In this document: positions 53,146 through 64,000 of the stretch, in pieces
Layout: the number at the start of each line of letters is the position of its first letter
Numbering within the stretch: the stretch's first letter is position 1
Origin: Pomphorhynchus laevis
Lineage: Eukaryota; Acanthocephala; Palaeacanthocephala; Echinorhynchida; Pomphorhynchidae
Direction: 5' to 3'
DNA length: 64,000 bases
Assembly (NCBI GenBank): GCA_012934845.2
Contig: WNNJ02003085.1
Location: forward strand, 106,211 to 170,210
Position numbers and translations under genes: made by a program
The notes under the pieces: model-generated
Told to the model about the DNA's origin: nothing
Database searches by the model: none
Seen by the model: only the letters and a program-made list of their open reading frames with translations

Positions 53146-55325
53146 TGCGTACAAGCTGTACGCTTACAAGTCCACAAACAAAAATGAAAAAGTCAAGCAG
53201 ATAAATTGTTTAAATGGGATCGGATTTGTCGTTTGAAGCATGGCAGGGAAGTTGATTGGTGTATATGAATGGGCAGATGGTTCCACGATAGAGGAGCAGC
53301 CACCATGAAGGAGCGGAGTCCAAAGGAGGTAGAGTAGTTTGGGACATGTAAAAGAAGGGAATTACAGGAACGCAAGGAACAGTAAATAGGACGAGAATTA
53401 TCAAGAAAAGGAAGATTGAGAAATGAAGGGGTATGAAGAGTTACAAGGCGGAAAGCAAGGAGAAGACGAATTTGAACACGACCATAAATTGTAGGCAAAT
53501 CGAGAGAAGCAAGATGGTAGGATGTATGATCAAAACGACGAAGACGGAGAACTCGAACGGCAGCGTTGACGATGCGTTGTAGGTGAAGAAGAGTGGATTT
53601 AGGTGAGTTGGAAAATAAACTAAGACAATATTCGAGTCTAGAAAAAGGAGAGAAGATATTAGAGTCATACAAGAAGAGAAATCGATCAATCTACGAACTT
53701 GACGGAGGTTGCGGAGTATCAAGGTAGATGAGCGTACTTTATCTCTAACGAAAGGTTTAAGTGAAAGTCGGTTGTCAAAATGGAAGCCTAGGAAAACGAG
53801 ATTATCAACGATAGGAATAATTGTAGAATTTAATGATACGGAGGGAGGTTCGAAGCCGAGGCGTCGAGGTAGGATCCACATAATTTTGGATTTATCAGGA
53901 TTCAGAGAAAGGCGAAGGGAAGAAAGATGATTGGAAATTGAGACAAGACAGTCGGAAGCAGAAACACTAAGATCGTGAATACGATAAACAGGTGCATGAG
54001 CATAGATGAGAATGTCATCAGCATATTGCATAACATGGAAGTTAAATTTATGAGAAATCGAAGACAAATCACCAAGAAGAAGAGAAAAGCATAGGGCCTA
54101 ATACGGAGCCTTGTGGAACACCGGACGGAATGGACGAACGATGGGAGAGAGAAGAGTTAGAATAGACGCGAAATGTACGGTTTGATAGATATGAAGAAAA
54201 CCATGATACAGTGGGTAAAGAGAATCCATAATCATGACGAAGGCGATGGAGAAGAATCGAGTGATCGACGATGTCAAAAGCAGACGATAGATCAAGAGAA
54301 ACTATGACACTACATAATTTATGATCGCGCGATATGATTAAGTCGTTATAAACTTTAAGATATAAACTTGCTTAAGAACGAGACGCTCAAAGAGTTTAGA
54401 AAGAGTTGGGAGAAGTGAAATAAGACGGTACGAAGATGGTAGTGAAGAGTCGAGAGATTGCTTTTTGATGAGAGGACGAACAGTGGCGCATTTATAGATG
54501 GAAGGAAATGTACGGCTACGGATGGACGATTTGAACAATGTGGTTAGGAAGTGTAAGATAGAGGAGTAGATATGTTTAAGCAAGTGTGTGGGAATTGGGT
54601 CAGAATGAGAGGTTTTATTAGGTAATGACAGCAGAACCGAAGAAACTTCATCAGACGAAACGGGAAGAAGGTAGAATAGTTCTAGGAGGGAAGTATTTAA
54701 AGAGAAGAGTGGGTACAAGGGGGCTATGGGTAGTAGGGAAAGTAAATTAGATAGCTTAGTTTGTAGATAAGAAGAAAATTCATCAGGATTTATATTACAA
54801 GGGTAGATGATCGTGAATAAATTGAGTTTAAGATTTTCCAATAAGATTTAGAGTTGTAAGATGACTCGAGTTGATTTCGGCAAAAGAGAGTACGTTTAGT
54901 ACGTATAAGAATTATATATGAACGGCGTTGAGAAAAGTAAGAATCACGGAGATTTGGAGGAGTGAGTTGGGAGAACGTTAAGAAAGCGTTTATATATACG
55001 AAAAGAGTGACGGAGTCGACGCTTAGAAAGACTACATTCAGAATCGAACCAGGGAGCATGGCGCAAGCGCTGGGAACGTCGAAGTCGACTAGGCAGAAGG
55101 TTATTGAGGATCGACGTAAGTTCAGAATCAAACAGAATGCAGAGATCATCGGGAGAGAGATAGTTAAGAGGAAGTGAAAAGAGTGAAGTATTGAGTAAGG
55201 CTGTGCAGAGAATAGGGATATCAAGAAGCTTCCAGGGTCGACTTGGTGTGTATAATAGTGGAGGCGGAGAAGCAGGATGGGGACGAGTAATAGTAAGAGT
55301 GACAAGGAAATGATCGGACAAACCG
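53146..55325 (-). mobile_element. LINE-A copy 3, tail to tail with copy 2
   Basis: On the minus strand from 55,321: the endonuclease end LSDHFLVTLT, PSRPWKLLDI, the linker, an RT with frameshifts (open pieces 54,841-54,338; 54,067-53,441 with QYADDILIYAHAPVYRIHD; 53,672-53,193) to the FKRQIRSHLNN end. The 3' hairpin GTACGC..GCGTAC at 53,145-53,165 is present, but its own tail is missing: the sequence passes directly into the copy 2 tail, making a palindromic junction. Confidence 0.84.
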
Positions 55326-55370
55326 CATTAAATATGCCACATTAAATAAATTTGTATTATTATCACACCG
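55326..55370 (+). mobile_element. LINE-A 3' tail remnant
   Basis: TGCCACATTAAATAAATTTG and a short ATTATTAT tail only, matching the last 35-45 bp of family A. Confidence 0.6.
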
Positions 55371-55504
55371 TCGCAATCCTTATTCAAATTCAATTTATGC
55401 GTATAACTGTATTGAAAATAATGCGCGGGCATTTAGCGTTAATAGTAGGAACGATCTACGCAGCATACTTAGTAGGCGAAGACACTTTCTTGAAGTTTAA
55501 CTAA
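55371..55504 (+). other. Unidentified short stretch
   Basis: A frame reading SIYAYNCIENNARAFSVNS is open across it, but it matches no family I can name. Bounded by LINE tails. Confidence 0.3.
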
Positions 55505-55600
55505 CGTGATTTATTTTATTTATTAATAGTGGTAAATGCATGACTATGCGCGCTTACAAACCCATGTTAATTACATTTATAAATAAAAACGGAAGTTCTA
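55505..55600 (-). mobile_element. LINE 3' UTR remnant (A/C-like)
   Basis: On the minus strand GTAAGCGCGCATAGTCATGC then ATTTACCACTATTAATAAAT, a diverged version of the 3' hairpin and tail of families A and C. Confidence 0.5.
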
Positions 55601-55611
55601 TATCTAGAACT

Positions 55612-56000
55612 GCAGTATTCATTCGAGAGAAACTGCCGGAAGCAAGCAGAGAGATTAGGAAGGTGTGGCATTTTAGCTATTACCTTTAGTTTTATTCAAG
55701 TGGGATTGCATATTATACCTTTGTGGGTAGTCGAAAGGATTCCGGGTTGCTTGCGAAGATAGGTAGGTATTAAATTCGGTCAAACACTCATTCCCAATGG
55801 TATTCCCATAGGGAATGAGTCAATTTCCCTTGAGAAACTAAGGTTTCTCAAGCTTATCATCTCGATATTACCGACCATAGTCCGCCTCGATTGAATTCTA
55901 AGGGTGATGAGAGACCCCAAATGGTTCAGTCGGAAGGCCGCGCGCTTGTGCTGCCAGGGGCCTCAGATCTCTCTGGACCTGATGTCATGAGGTGTGTAGA
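55612..56000 (+). mobile_element. LINE-D copy with inverted 5' segment
   Basis: 55,612-55,795 is minus-strand linker sequence (matches 58,443-58,625), and 55,845-56,000 is plus-strand 3' end of ORF2 (RFLKLIISILPTIV, RDPKWFSRKAA). An upstream part inverted next to a 3' part is the twin-priming layout. Confidence 0.65.
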
Positions 56001-56330
56001 GGATTATATAAAAGTCGTTGACAATAATAGAGAAGTGGGTACTACTTGAACACTGTTTTGTATTGCTGTTTGCTACTTTCCTGTCGTTTGTATTGTTAAT
56101 AAAACCTTTATTTATATACTCAAATTTATAAAACGTTTTGAGAGTGAAAATATTATTAAAGCATTGAATGGAAGCAATCATAGATAACTACCTTGGGATA
56201 TATTACAAAGTTTAACAAGTGAAAATAATCAAGATTTGCTTTCATTTCAAAGTGAAATGTCTTGACGTTGGTGGTCATTATAGACCCGAGAAATTTATTG
56301 TAGAAAAAATGCTAGCTTTCGACGATAGCG
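56001..56330. other. Unidentified AT-rich sequence
   Basis: No coding signal or known repeat before the LINE-A copy 8 start. Confidence 0.3.
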
Positions 56331-56790
56331 TCCTTATCTTATTTTCCAACTCACCCAAATCCACTCTTCTTCCTTTACAACGCATCATCAACGCTGCCGT
56401 CCGAGTTCTCCTCCGTCTTCGTCGTTTTGATCACACATTTCACTATCTTGTTTCTCTTGATTGGCCTACCATTTATTGTCGTGTTCAAATTCGTCTTCTT
56501 ATCATTGCTTTTCGCCTTATAACTTCTCATACCCCTTCATTTCTCAACCTTCCTTTCTCGACAATTCTCGTACTGTGTATTGTGCTCTGCGTTCCCATAA
56601 TTCCCTTCTTTTACATGTCCCAATCTACTCTACCTCTTTTGGCTTCCGCTCCTTCGTTGTGGCTGCTCCTCTCTTGTGGAATCAACTGCCTATTCATATC
56701 CGCCAATCAACATCTATGCCGTACTTCAAACGACAAATCCAATTCCATTTCAACAATTAACTAATTATCTGTGACTTTTGATGTTTTTTT
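56331..56790 (+). mobile_element. LINE-A copy 8, 3' end
   Basis: From LFSNSPKSTLLPLQRIINAA to FKRQIQFHFNN and the first 3' UTR bases (GACTTTTGATGTTTTTTT), nearly identical to copy 1. The hairpin and tail are missing where the LINE-D copy 2 tail begins. Confidence 0.8.
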
Positions 56791-59539
56791 AAGTAAGGGT
56801 TTTATTAATAACTATATAACTGATATTAATAAACAAAACATGCAAAAGACAACTTTAAATAGAAGCCGTTCACGACGTGTATTTTGAAATCTTCAACTTA
56901 TCTTTACGGCCTCAGGTCCAGAGGGATCTGAGCCCCTTGGCCACACCAGCGCGCCGCCCTCTGACTGAACCATTCGGGGTCTCTCACACACCTAAGGGTC
57001 CAGTCAAGGCGGACTATGGTTGGTAATCTCGAGATGAGGAGCTTGAGAAACCTTAGTCTTTGTTCTGGGGGACGTCCTCGTGAGAAGAAGACTAATCCCG
57101 AGATAGCCCAAGTACCCCAGAGGCGCACTTGGGTTATCCCATTCAATGACAGATGCTGGGCCCGTTTCAGAGCCCACCTAGCTTTCTTCAGGATACGTTT
57201 AAGTCTATCCAGGTCAGCTTTCGCCGACCAATTCACCGTAACGGTGAACCCCAGATATTTTACTCGACTCGTGAAGATGGGGAGTGGTTGATGCTGCAAA
57301 ATGGAGGAGAGTGCAGAGAGTGATAGTCTCTTAAGTTTCTTTTTGGTGGCAGGAACGCCATTAAAGACTACCACCTGTGATTTAGAGGAGTTTAAAATAA
57401 GATTGGATGGGGGCAACTGGTCTTTTAATCTAACAAACGAAACGGCTGATGTCAGAGATTACATCTTTGCACCTGCGTCCAGAGAACAAGGCTGTGGTAT
57501 CATCAGCATATACCACTAGATGTTGATCACGTTTAAAATTCTTGAATAGTATAATGGATGCAGCAAGATATAAGATAGGAGAAAGTGGGAATCCTTGAGG
57601 TACACCCGTAATAGGGTAGAACTGACGCGCATCAGGGTCGTCCTCATAGTAAAATCGCTTAGTGTACAGCAGGATCTCCACCCTGTTAACAATTCTCGCA
57701 GGCAACCCGAGGGACCTGAGAGAGGAGATAACGAAGGGAATGGAGATCCGGTCAAATGCAGCTGAAAAATCAAGAAAAACAGCCACAGCAAGCTGATGAC
57801 TATTATCCTGACAAAACTGATGCACTTCACCAATTGCTGAATGGACCGAGCGCCTTTTGACAAACCCATGAAAACTCGGTGGGATCAAATTACGCCTACA
57901 TAAATGAACGCGGATTCTACGCGCAAGCGCTTTCTCGTAGATGGATATGAGGGCGTTTTGAATCGAGATGGGCCGCAGATCTTTAGGACAAGTGATTAAT
58001 CTCTTTTTAGGTAAAAAAAACTCGACGGCTGATGTTGATGTCCGCTATGTCAGACGGGGAGGCTAGTAGCATTGTGATGGCGACCTCCTTTCTCTGACTG
58101 TATGTCAAAAGCTGACAGACACGAGTGGTGAGTGGCGCGTGGGATTTGGAGGTGCCCGGGAGTGGTCCCCAGGAGTTAAGGATATCTATAACAGATAAGT
58201 CCCTACTCCTGAAGTCACACCAAGGCGGGATTGGTTGGAGAGATTGAGTGGCTCCATAATTATGTAAGGAAAGTGACTCCTCTAAAACTTTGTCAAGGCC
58301 TATGCTACCAATCCAAACCAAGGCTCTATCCTTCCAGCAAACAAACTTCTCCTTCTTAAATATCTTCCAGAAGGAAGCCTGAGAAGGGTTTAGGCGAGCA
58401 ATGCTTGCCCTATCCTTGCTCAGCTGGAGCATATATCTAGAGCTCCAATATTCATTCGAGAGGATATGTCTGGCGGAAACAGAGAGATTGGGAAGGTGTA
58501 ACATTTTAGCTAGGACCTTGAGCTTTGTTGGAGTAGGATTGTATATTCGACCTTTATAGGTAGTCGAAAGGATCGCGGTAGCTTGCGATGAGTGGTAGGA
58601 ATTAAATTCGGTCAAACTCTCAATTCCAATTCTGGGGAAGAGTTGGATAGCTGCCTGAAAGAAGGCCACTCTAATAGGATCAAAGTGAAACCTTCTTTTA
58701 AGCAACGTATCGTCCTCTAGCCGCCAGCGAATTAGGTCATGAGAGGTGGTCTGTTGTTGACGCGACTGCTCGGTGCAAATGGGTTTCAACAACCACATCT
58801 TATGTAGCAGTAATATGTCGAGGAGAGAATTTGTTGTAGAGCAATGAAAGGTTGGGGAAGGTGGTTTATGAATAAGATAGTCGATCCTTGCTCTGCAGAG
58901 TGCTGCATTTATCCAACGACCAGTTCTGTCGTTGAAGTCACCAAGTAACATGTCATAACCGCTCCCCAATATTTGATCCAGGAGGTCACGGTTCTTGTGA
59001 ATTTCTCCTGGCCGAATATAGACATTGGCTATGCTTATACGCTTACCGTTCTTACAAAGTGATATAGCTAAACAAGATAGGGCTGGACAAGAGTAGTTTA
59101 ATAGGAGGGATGATCTTAAGGAGCTTTTTACTAGGGTTAAAAGACCTTGTGATGAAGAGGAGTGAGGGGGGTTATATAAGGAGTAAAGTTGGTGTATATG
59201 TGCTTAGGGATAAATCGAGTAATATCCTGGGGGAGACGGATAGACCGCGTCTCCTGAAGGACTATAACATCTGCATCGCTACCAGATATAAGGCTAAGGG
59301 CGGAAGCACCTCCCGAATTCCACTGAAGGATATTCAGTGAAAAAGGCCCTTGATTACTTCCCATTGCGTAAGTGTTACCGAAGTGGGACGCCCTCCACCT
59401 AGTCGCAACTAGAGGCGGAAAGGTCGCCTTTACCGCTTCCCGTCACGACAAATGGAGTCGCTTGCCCAGGATTGCATTGGCAGGAAAATTAGTTTTCATT
59501 GAGTTTTTTGAACGCTCCGACATGCTAAATTTACTCATT
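56791..59539 (-). mobile_element. LINE-D copy 2 with ORF1 deletion
   Basis: On the minus strand from 59,539: the same 5' start as copy 1 (ATGAGTAAATTTAGCATGTC), then a direct jump at about 59,470 from the first ORF1 codons to the ORF1 end, losing about 1.07 kb that includes the zinc knuckles. ORF2 then begins at 59,364 (FSLNILQWNSGG), is frameshifted near 59,140, and continues in pieces 58,969-58,007, 57,888-57,430 and 57,416-56,904. The 3' UTR ends ATCAGTTATATAGTTATTAATAAAACCC near 56,795. Confidence 0.84.
58007..58969 (-). CDS. LINE-D ORF2 fragment (copy 2): endonuclease end and linker
   Basis: 320 residues: LLGDFNDRTGRWINAALCRA at the start belongs to the endonuclease, and ILNSWGPLPGTSKS, LTYSQRKEVAITMLLASPSD to the pre-RT linker. 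Upstream, this copy has CAA (Gln) exactly where copy 1 has a TAA stop, which shows the copy 1 stop is a point mutation. Confidence 0.75.
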   Translation of the reverse strand: MGSGYDMLLGDFNDRTGRWINAALCRARIDYLIHKPPSPTFHCSTTNSLLDILLLHKMWLLKPICTEQSRQQQTTSHDLIRWRLEDDTLLKRRFHFDPIRVAFFQAAIQLFPRIGIESLTEFNSYHSSQATAILSTTYKGRIYNPTPTKLKVLAKMLHLPNLSVSARHILSNEYWSSRYMLQLSKDRASIARLNPSQASFWKIFKKEKFVCWKDRALVWIGSIGLDKVLEESLSLHNYGATQSLQPIPPWCDFRSRDLSVIDILNSWGPLPGTSKSHAPLTTRVCQLLTYSQRKEVAITMLLASPSDIADINISRRVFFT

Positions 59540-59612
59540 TTTTTTGGTTTGCTGATGTTTTTTTGTTTGTTAGTGGTCATGTAAGCGTGCAGTTTGCACG
59601 CATTTTCCACGT
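59540..59612 (+). mobile_element. LINE-A 3' UTR fragment between the two LINE-D copies
   Basis: GTTTGTTAGTGGTCATGTAA, the hairpin GCGTGCAGTTTGCACGC and CCACGTTAAAT. Only about 70 bp, placed exactly between the facing 5' ends of LINE-D copies 2 and 1. Confidence 0.75.
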
Positions 59613-59615
59613 TAA

Positions 59616-60821
59616 ATGAGTAAATTTAGCATGTCGGAGCGTTCAAAGAACTCAATGAAAACTAATTTTCCTGCCAATGCAATAAACGAGGTAAGTGGAG
59701 ATTTAGGTTCTCTTGAATATATTCCGGAGGGTGAACTTCCCCTGATACCAAAATTATCCAACCTGGTGATTATCAGACTTTTGGTGCCTCTGGAAAGGCA
59801 GAACATGTTCAATGTTTTTATAAGAGGCTTTGCTCATCGATTTAAAAAAAGGATATTGTTCAATGCGATTAAATATTATGAATCTGAGATTAAAATCTAA
59901 TTCTGCACTCCTGATCTCGCAATGTCGTACGTAGACTACTTTAAAAAAGAGCATTCGGAACAAGGTATAATTGCTTCCAAACCAATCCTGGCAACAATAA
60001 AGATAAATAATATGCCCACATACATTTCAGAAGAAGATATATCAGCCCTAGAAACTGATTACAAAATCTCTAACGTGCGCTTTATAAAAGGGATTAAAGG
60101 CTTCCCCATTCCCGTGGCGTTCTGCAATGCCCCGGTTGATGAAGCTCTAAAACTATCGATTTCGACATGCAATCCTTTAATGGGGTATAATTTGAGATTT
60201 TCAATAATCGAAACCGACTCACTAACGTACCCTCACTGCAACAATTGCCATCAGTGGGGGCATTGGTCTGCTGGCTGTTCTCTACCCCATAAGTGCGGCG
60301 TGTGTGGTACAACTGCTATACATCCTGAGAAGTGCGAAAGTAAGCCATTTTGCGCGAACTGCGGTGGTGAGCACCCCGCATGGTCAAAAAAGTGTAAAAT
60401 CTTTAAAGCGTACCAAAAGAGACACAGGGGTGTGACAGCAAAACCGACTAGCTTCGTGGAAGCTGTCTCGTCTAACAAGAAAGACGACAGGATGCCGGAT
60501 ACGGAAATTCATAAACTTATTGAAATGCAGCATCAGGCATCAATGATTCAACTTGAAAAATTGGTCCAAAAATTGGTGGGTCAATTAGCGGAATCCTTCC
60601 GTTCTCCTCCTTCTGAGAAGACTAACAATGTTAAGAAGCCACCAAAATCTAAGAAACGAAACGGGTCAGCGCTGAGTATAGCTGCTCTAAAGCTTGCTCG
60701 GAAGAATTCGATCTGGGCTATGGCTAACGAGGGAAATGAAGATATCGCTTGTGGGCAAGCGACTCCATTTGTCGTGACGGGAAGCGGTAAAGGCGACCTT
60801 TCCGCCTCTAGTTGCGAGTAG
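59616..60821 (+). pseudogene. LINE-D ORF1, gag-like with three zinc knuckles, one stop
   Basis: MSKFSMSERS... to a TAA at 59,898, then the same frame continues from 59,922 to 60,821. Three Cys/His knuckles lie in the second half: CNNCHQWGHWSAGC (C-x2-C-x4-H-x4-C), CGVCGTTAIHPEKC, and CANCGGEHPAWSKKC, the CCHC set of I/Jockey-type ORF1 nucleocapsid-like proteins that bind element RNA. The C-terminal 100 residues are basic (PPKSKKRNG). It ends 34 bp before ORF2. Confidence 0.82.
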
Positions 60822-60855
60822 GTGGAGGGCGTCCCACTTCGGTAACACTTACGCA

Positions 60856-63315
60856 ATGGGAAGTAATCAAGGGCCTTTTTCACTGAATATCCTTCAGTGG
60901 AATTCGGGAGGTGCTTCCGCCCTTAGCCTTATATCTGGTAGCGATGCAGATGTTATAGTCCTTCAGGAGACGCGGTCTATCCGTCTCCCCCAGGATATTA
61001 CTCGATTTATCCCTAAGCACATATACACCCACTTTACTCCTTACATAACCCCCCCCTCACTCCTCTTCATCACAAGGTCTTTTAACCCTAGTAAAAAGCT
61101 CCTTAAGATCTATCTCCTATTAAACTACTCTTGTCCAGCCCTACCTTGTTTAGCTATATCACTTTGTAAGAACGGTAAGCGTATAAGCATAGCCAATGTC
61201 TATATTCGGCCAGGAGAAATTCACAAGAACCGTGACCTCCTGGATTAAATATTGGGGAGCGGTTATGACATGTTACTTGGTGACTTCAACGACAGAACTG
61301 GTCGTTGGATTAATGCAGCACTCCGCAGAGCAAGGATCGACTATCTTATTCATAAACCACCTTCCTTAACCTTTCATTGCTCTACAACAAATTCTCTCCT
61401 CGACATATTACTGCTACATAAGATGTGGTTGTTGAAACCCATTTGCACCGAGCAGTCGCGTCAACAACAGACCACCTCTCATGACCTAATTCGCTGGCGG
61501 CTAGAGGACGATACGTTGCTTAGAAGAAGGTTTCACTTTGATCCTATTAGAGTGGCCTTCTTTCAGGCAGCTATCCAACTCTTCCCCAGAATTGGAATTG
61601 AGAGTTTGACCGAATTTAATTCCTACCTCTCATCGCAAGCTACCGCGATCCTTTCGACTACCTATAAAGGTCGAATATACAATCCTACTCCAACAAAGCT
61701 CAAGGTCCTAGCTAAAATGTTACACCTTCCCAATCTCTCTGTTTCCGCCAGACATATCCTCTTGAATGAATATTGGAGCTCTAGATATATGCTCCAGCTG
61801 AGCAGGGATAGGGCAAGCATTGCTCACCAAAACCCTTCTCGGGCTTCCTTCTGGAAGATATTTAAGAAGGAGAAGTTTGTTTGCTGGAAGGATAGAGCCT
61901 TGGTTTGGATTGGTAGCATAGGCCTTGACAAAGTTTTAGAGGAGTCACTTTCCTTACATAATTATGGAGCCACTCATTCTCCCCAACCAATCTCGCCTTG
62001 GTGTGACTTCAAGAGTAGGGACTTATCTGTTACAGATATCCTTAACTCCTGGGGACCACTCCCGGGCACCTCCAAATCCCACGCGCCACTCACCACTCGT
62101 GTCTGTCAGCTTTTGACATACAGTCAGAGAAAGGAGGTCGCCATCACAATGCTATTAGCCTCCCCGTCTGACATAGCGGAAATCAACATCAGCCGTCGAG
62201 TTTTTTTACCTAAAAAGAGATTAATCACTTGTCCTAAAGATCTGCGGCCCATCTCGATTCAAAACGCCCTCATATCCATCTACGAGAAAGCGCTTGCGCG
62301 TAGAATCCGCGTTCATTTATGTAGGCGTAATTTGATCCCACCGAGTTTTCATGGGTTTGTCAAAGGGCGCTCGGTCCATTCAGCAATTGGTGAAGTGCAT
62401 CAGTTTTGTCAGGATAATAGTCATCAGCTTGCTGTGGCTGTTTTTCTTGATTTTTCAGCTGCATTTGACCGGATCTCCATTCCCTTCGTTATCTCCTCTC
62501 TCAGGTCCCTCAGGTTGCCTGCGAGAATTGTTAACAGGGTGGAGATATTGTTGTACACAAAGCGGTTCTACTATGAAGACGACCCTGATGCGCGTCAGTT
62601 CTACCCTATTACAGGTGTACCTCAAGGATCCCCACTTTCTCCAATCTTATATCTTGCTGCATCCATTGTTCTATTCAAGAATTTTAAACGTTATCAACAT
62701 CTACTGGTATATGCTGATGATACCACAGCCTTGTTCTCTGGACGCAGGTGCAAAGATGTAATCTCTGACATCAGCCGTTTCTTTTTAAGATTAAAAGACC
62801 AGTTGCCCCCATCCAATCTTATTTTAAACTCCTCTAAATCACAGGTGGTAGTCTTTAATGGCGTTCCTGCCACCAAAAAGAAACTTAAGAGACTAGCACT
62901 CTCTGCACTCTCCTCCATTTTGCAGCATCAACCACTCCCCATCTTCACGAGTCGAGTAAAATATCTGGGGTTCACCGTTACGGTGAATTGGTCGGCGAAA
63001 GCTGACCTGGATAGACTTAAACGTATCGTGAAGCAAGCTAGGTGGGCTCTGAAACGGGCCCAGCATCTGTCATTGAATGGGATAACTCAAGTGCGCCTCT
63101 GGGGTGCTTGGGCTATCTCGGGATTAGTCTTCTTCTCACGAGGACGTCCCCCAGAACAAAGACTAAGGTTTCTCAAGCTCCTCATCTCGAGATTACCAAC
63201 CATAGTCCGCCTTGACTGGACTCTTAGGTGTGTGAGAGACCCCGAATGGTTCAGTCAGAGGGCGGCGCGCTGGTGTGGCCGAGGGGCTCAGATCCCTATG
63301 GACCTGAGGCCGTGA
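60856..63315 (+). pseudogene. LINE-D ORF2: endonuclease and reverse transcriptase, one stop
   Basis: The first frame 60,856-61,248 carries FSLNILQWNSGGASAL, VIVLQETRSI and SIANVYIRPG; a TAA at 61,246-61,248 interrupts LLD/ILGSGYD, then 61,252-63,315 gives LLGDFNDRTGRW, the linker, and RT motifs LRPISIQNALISIYEKAL, FHGFVKGRSVHSAI, VFLDFSAAFDRISI, TGVPQGSPLSPILY, LVYADDTTALFSGRR (intact YADD) and the C-terminal RLDWTLRCVRDPEWFSQRAA. Together about 820 residues, a normal length for an ORF2 without RNase H. Confidence 0.86.
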
Positions 63316-63412
63316 ATATAAGTTGAAGATTTCAAAATACACGTCGTGAACAGTTTCTATTTTAAGTTGTCTTTTGCATGTTTTTGTTTCTTAAGTTTTT
63401 ATCAGTTATATA

Positions 63413-64000
63413 GGCGACTTCAATATCCGTCTAGACCGCCCCTCTTCCACAGATTCCATCCGCTTCATCAACATTCTATCCAACTACAATTACAAACTAA
63501 TCTCCACTGCCCCACACATATACTTGGCGGGGCACTCGACATCATCGCTGTCCCCGATCATTTTGCTGCCCACACCTCACTGTCCATCTCTGATCCTGGT
63601 CTATCCGATCACTTTCTTATCACCCTTGATCTCGCTCGCAACCACACCCCTCCTCACACACCTACAATCCTACGTCGCCCTTGGAGAAATCTTGACCTTT
63701 CCCTTCTCCGCTCTGCCTTACTCAAATCGTCTCTATCATTACCCACAATAACATATTCATCTCCTCACGATCTCGCCTTTCTTTTCGACTCTGAACTCAC
63801 ATCCACTCTCGATATTCTCTTGCCCTTCAAGTCTCAACCACACCGTCGCTTGCACCGTGCCCCATGGTTTGACATCCAATGCCTACTCTCAAAGCGTCGA
63901 CTCCGCCATGCTTTTCGAGTATATCACCGCTCTCTCAGACGCGATTTCCGCTCGATCACTCCGTCTTTCCGTGATTCCTATCTTGCTCTTCGCCGGTCTC
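63413..64000 (+). mobile_element. LINE-C copy 6, endonuclease and linker (runs off the edge)
   Basis: GDFNIRLDRPSSTDSIRFIN at the start, then GALDIIAVPDHFAAHTS in a shifted frame, GLSDHFLITLDLA, RRPWRNLDLSLLRSALLKSS, RRLHRAPWFDIQCLLSKRRL and DSYLALRRS at the end. 5'-truncated within the endonuclease; it abuts the 3' end of LINE-D copy 1. Confidence 0.8.

Larger units (their letters stand above)
59613..63412 (+). mobile_element. LINE-D copy 1, near full length
   Basis: 5' end ATGAGTAAATTTAGCATGTC at 59,613, ORF1 59,616-60,821 with one stop, ORF2 60,856-63,315 with one stop, 3' UTR to ATCAGTTATATAG at 63,412 where LINE-C sequence begins. The gag-like knuckles in ORF1 and the RT place it in the I/Jockey/R1 group; no RNase H domain is seen. 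It is only two point changes away from open frames, so it was active recently. Confidence 0.88.

Noticed and set aside
59540-59612. Bidirectional promoter between the two LINE-D copies
   Set aside because: The sequence is a LINE-A 3' UTR fragment; promoter function cannot be claimed from sequence.
1-64000. LTR retroelements, Polintons, endogenous viral genes
   Set aside because: No protease-integrase-RT order, LTR pair, capsid, envelope or packaging gene was seen; all RTs here are LINE or Penelope type.

Overview
This is a eukaryotic, AT-rich, intron-bearing and very repeat-dense window. The mixture of CR1/L2-like LINEs, an RTE LINE, Penelope-like retroelements with a GIY-YIG endonuclease, a hAT transposon and a VHS-GAT (TOM1-like) adaptor gene points to an invertebrate animal. 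I cannot name the species. No bacterial gene organisation, rRNA, tRNA, LTR element or Polinton was recognised.

The one host gene I can assemble is on the minus strand. It is a TOM1-like VHS-GAT endosomal sorting adaptor whose exons lie at about 29,639, 24,277, 19,378, 19,082, 17,220, 11,135 and 7,960 and whose last codons spell a clathrin-box-like LLNLE. At least two exons are still unplaced. Its introns hold Penelope-like copies, an RTE LINE, a LINE-D copy, a 136-bp tandem array, several foldback elements and an intronless ubiquilin C-terminal fragment.

Left edge (1-5,320): a CR1-like LINE split by a 2.65-kb hAT element with an 8-bp target duplication; that hAT is itself split by a LINE-A 3' fragment. 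From 30.5 kb to the right edge the window is almost entirely nested non-LTR retrotransposons: family A (34.6-39.2 kb with an intact 964-aa ORF2, plus many partial copies), family C (43.0-46.1 kb plus fragments), a second CR1-like element on the minus strand (46.9-51.1 kb), family E fragments, and family D with gag-like zinc knuckles (59.6-63.4 kb, head to head with a deleted copy at 56.8-59.5 kb). Families A and C share a layout: 13-bp tandem repeats in the 5' UTR, an ORF1 starting with a PHD-like Cys finger, an ORF2 overlapping ORF1 by 37 bp, and a short 3' hairpin followed by an A/T-rich tail.

The most striking object is a 368-bp near-perfect palindrome at 10,470-10,837. Each arm, read outward, encodes a complete hammerhead ribozyme, so both strands carry one. 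Other inverted-repeat pairs in the window (16.6, 17.4-18.2, 46.8/51.1 kb) carry a partial hammerhead-like core and hairpin in the same outward orientation, suggesting a family of foldback elements built on ribozyme-like arms. A Penelope-like family also carries a conserved, apparently covarying RNA fold after its ORF.
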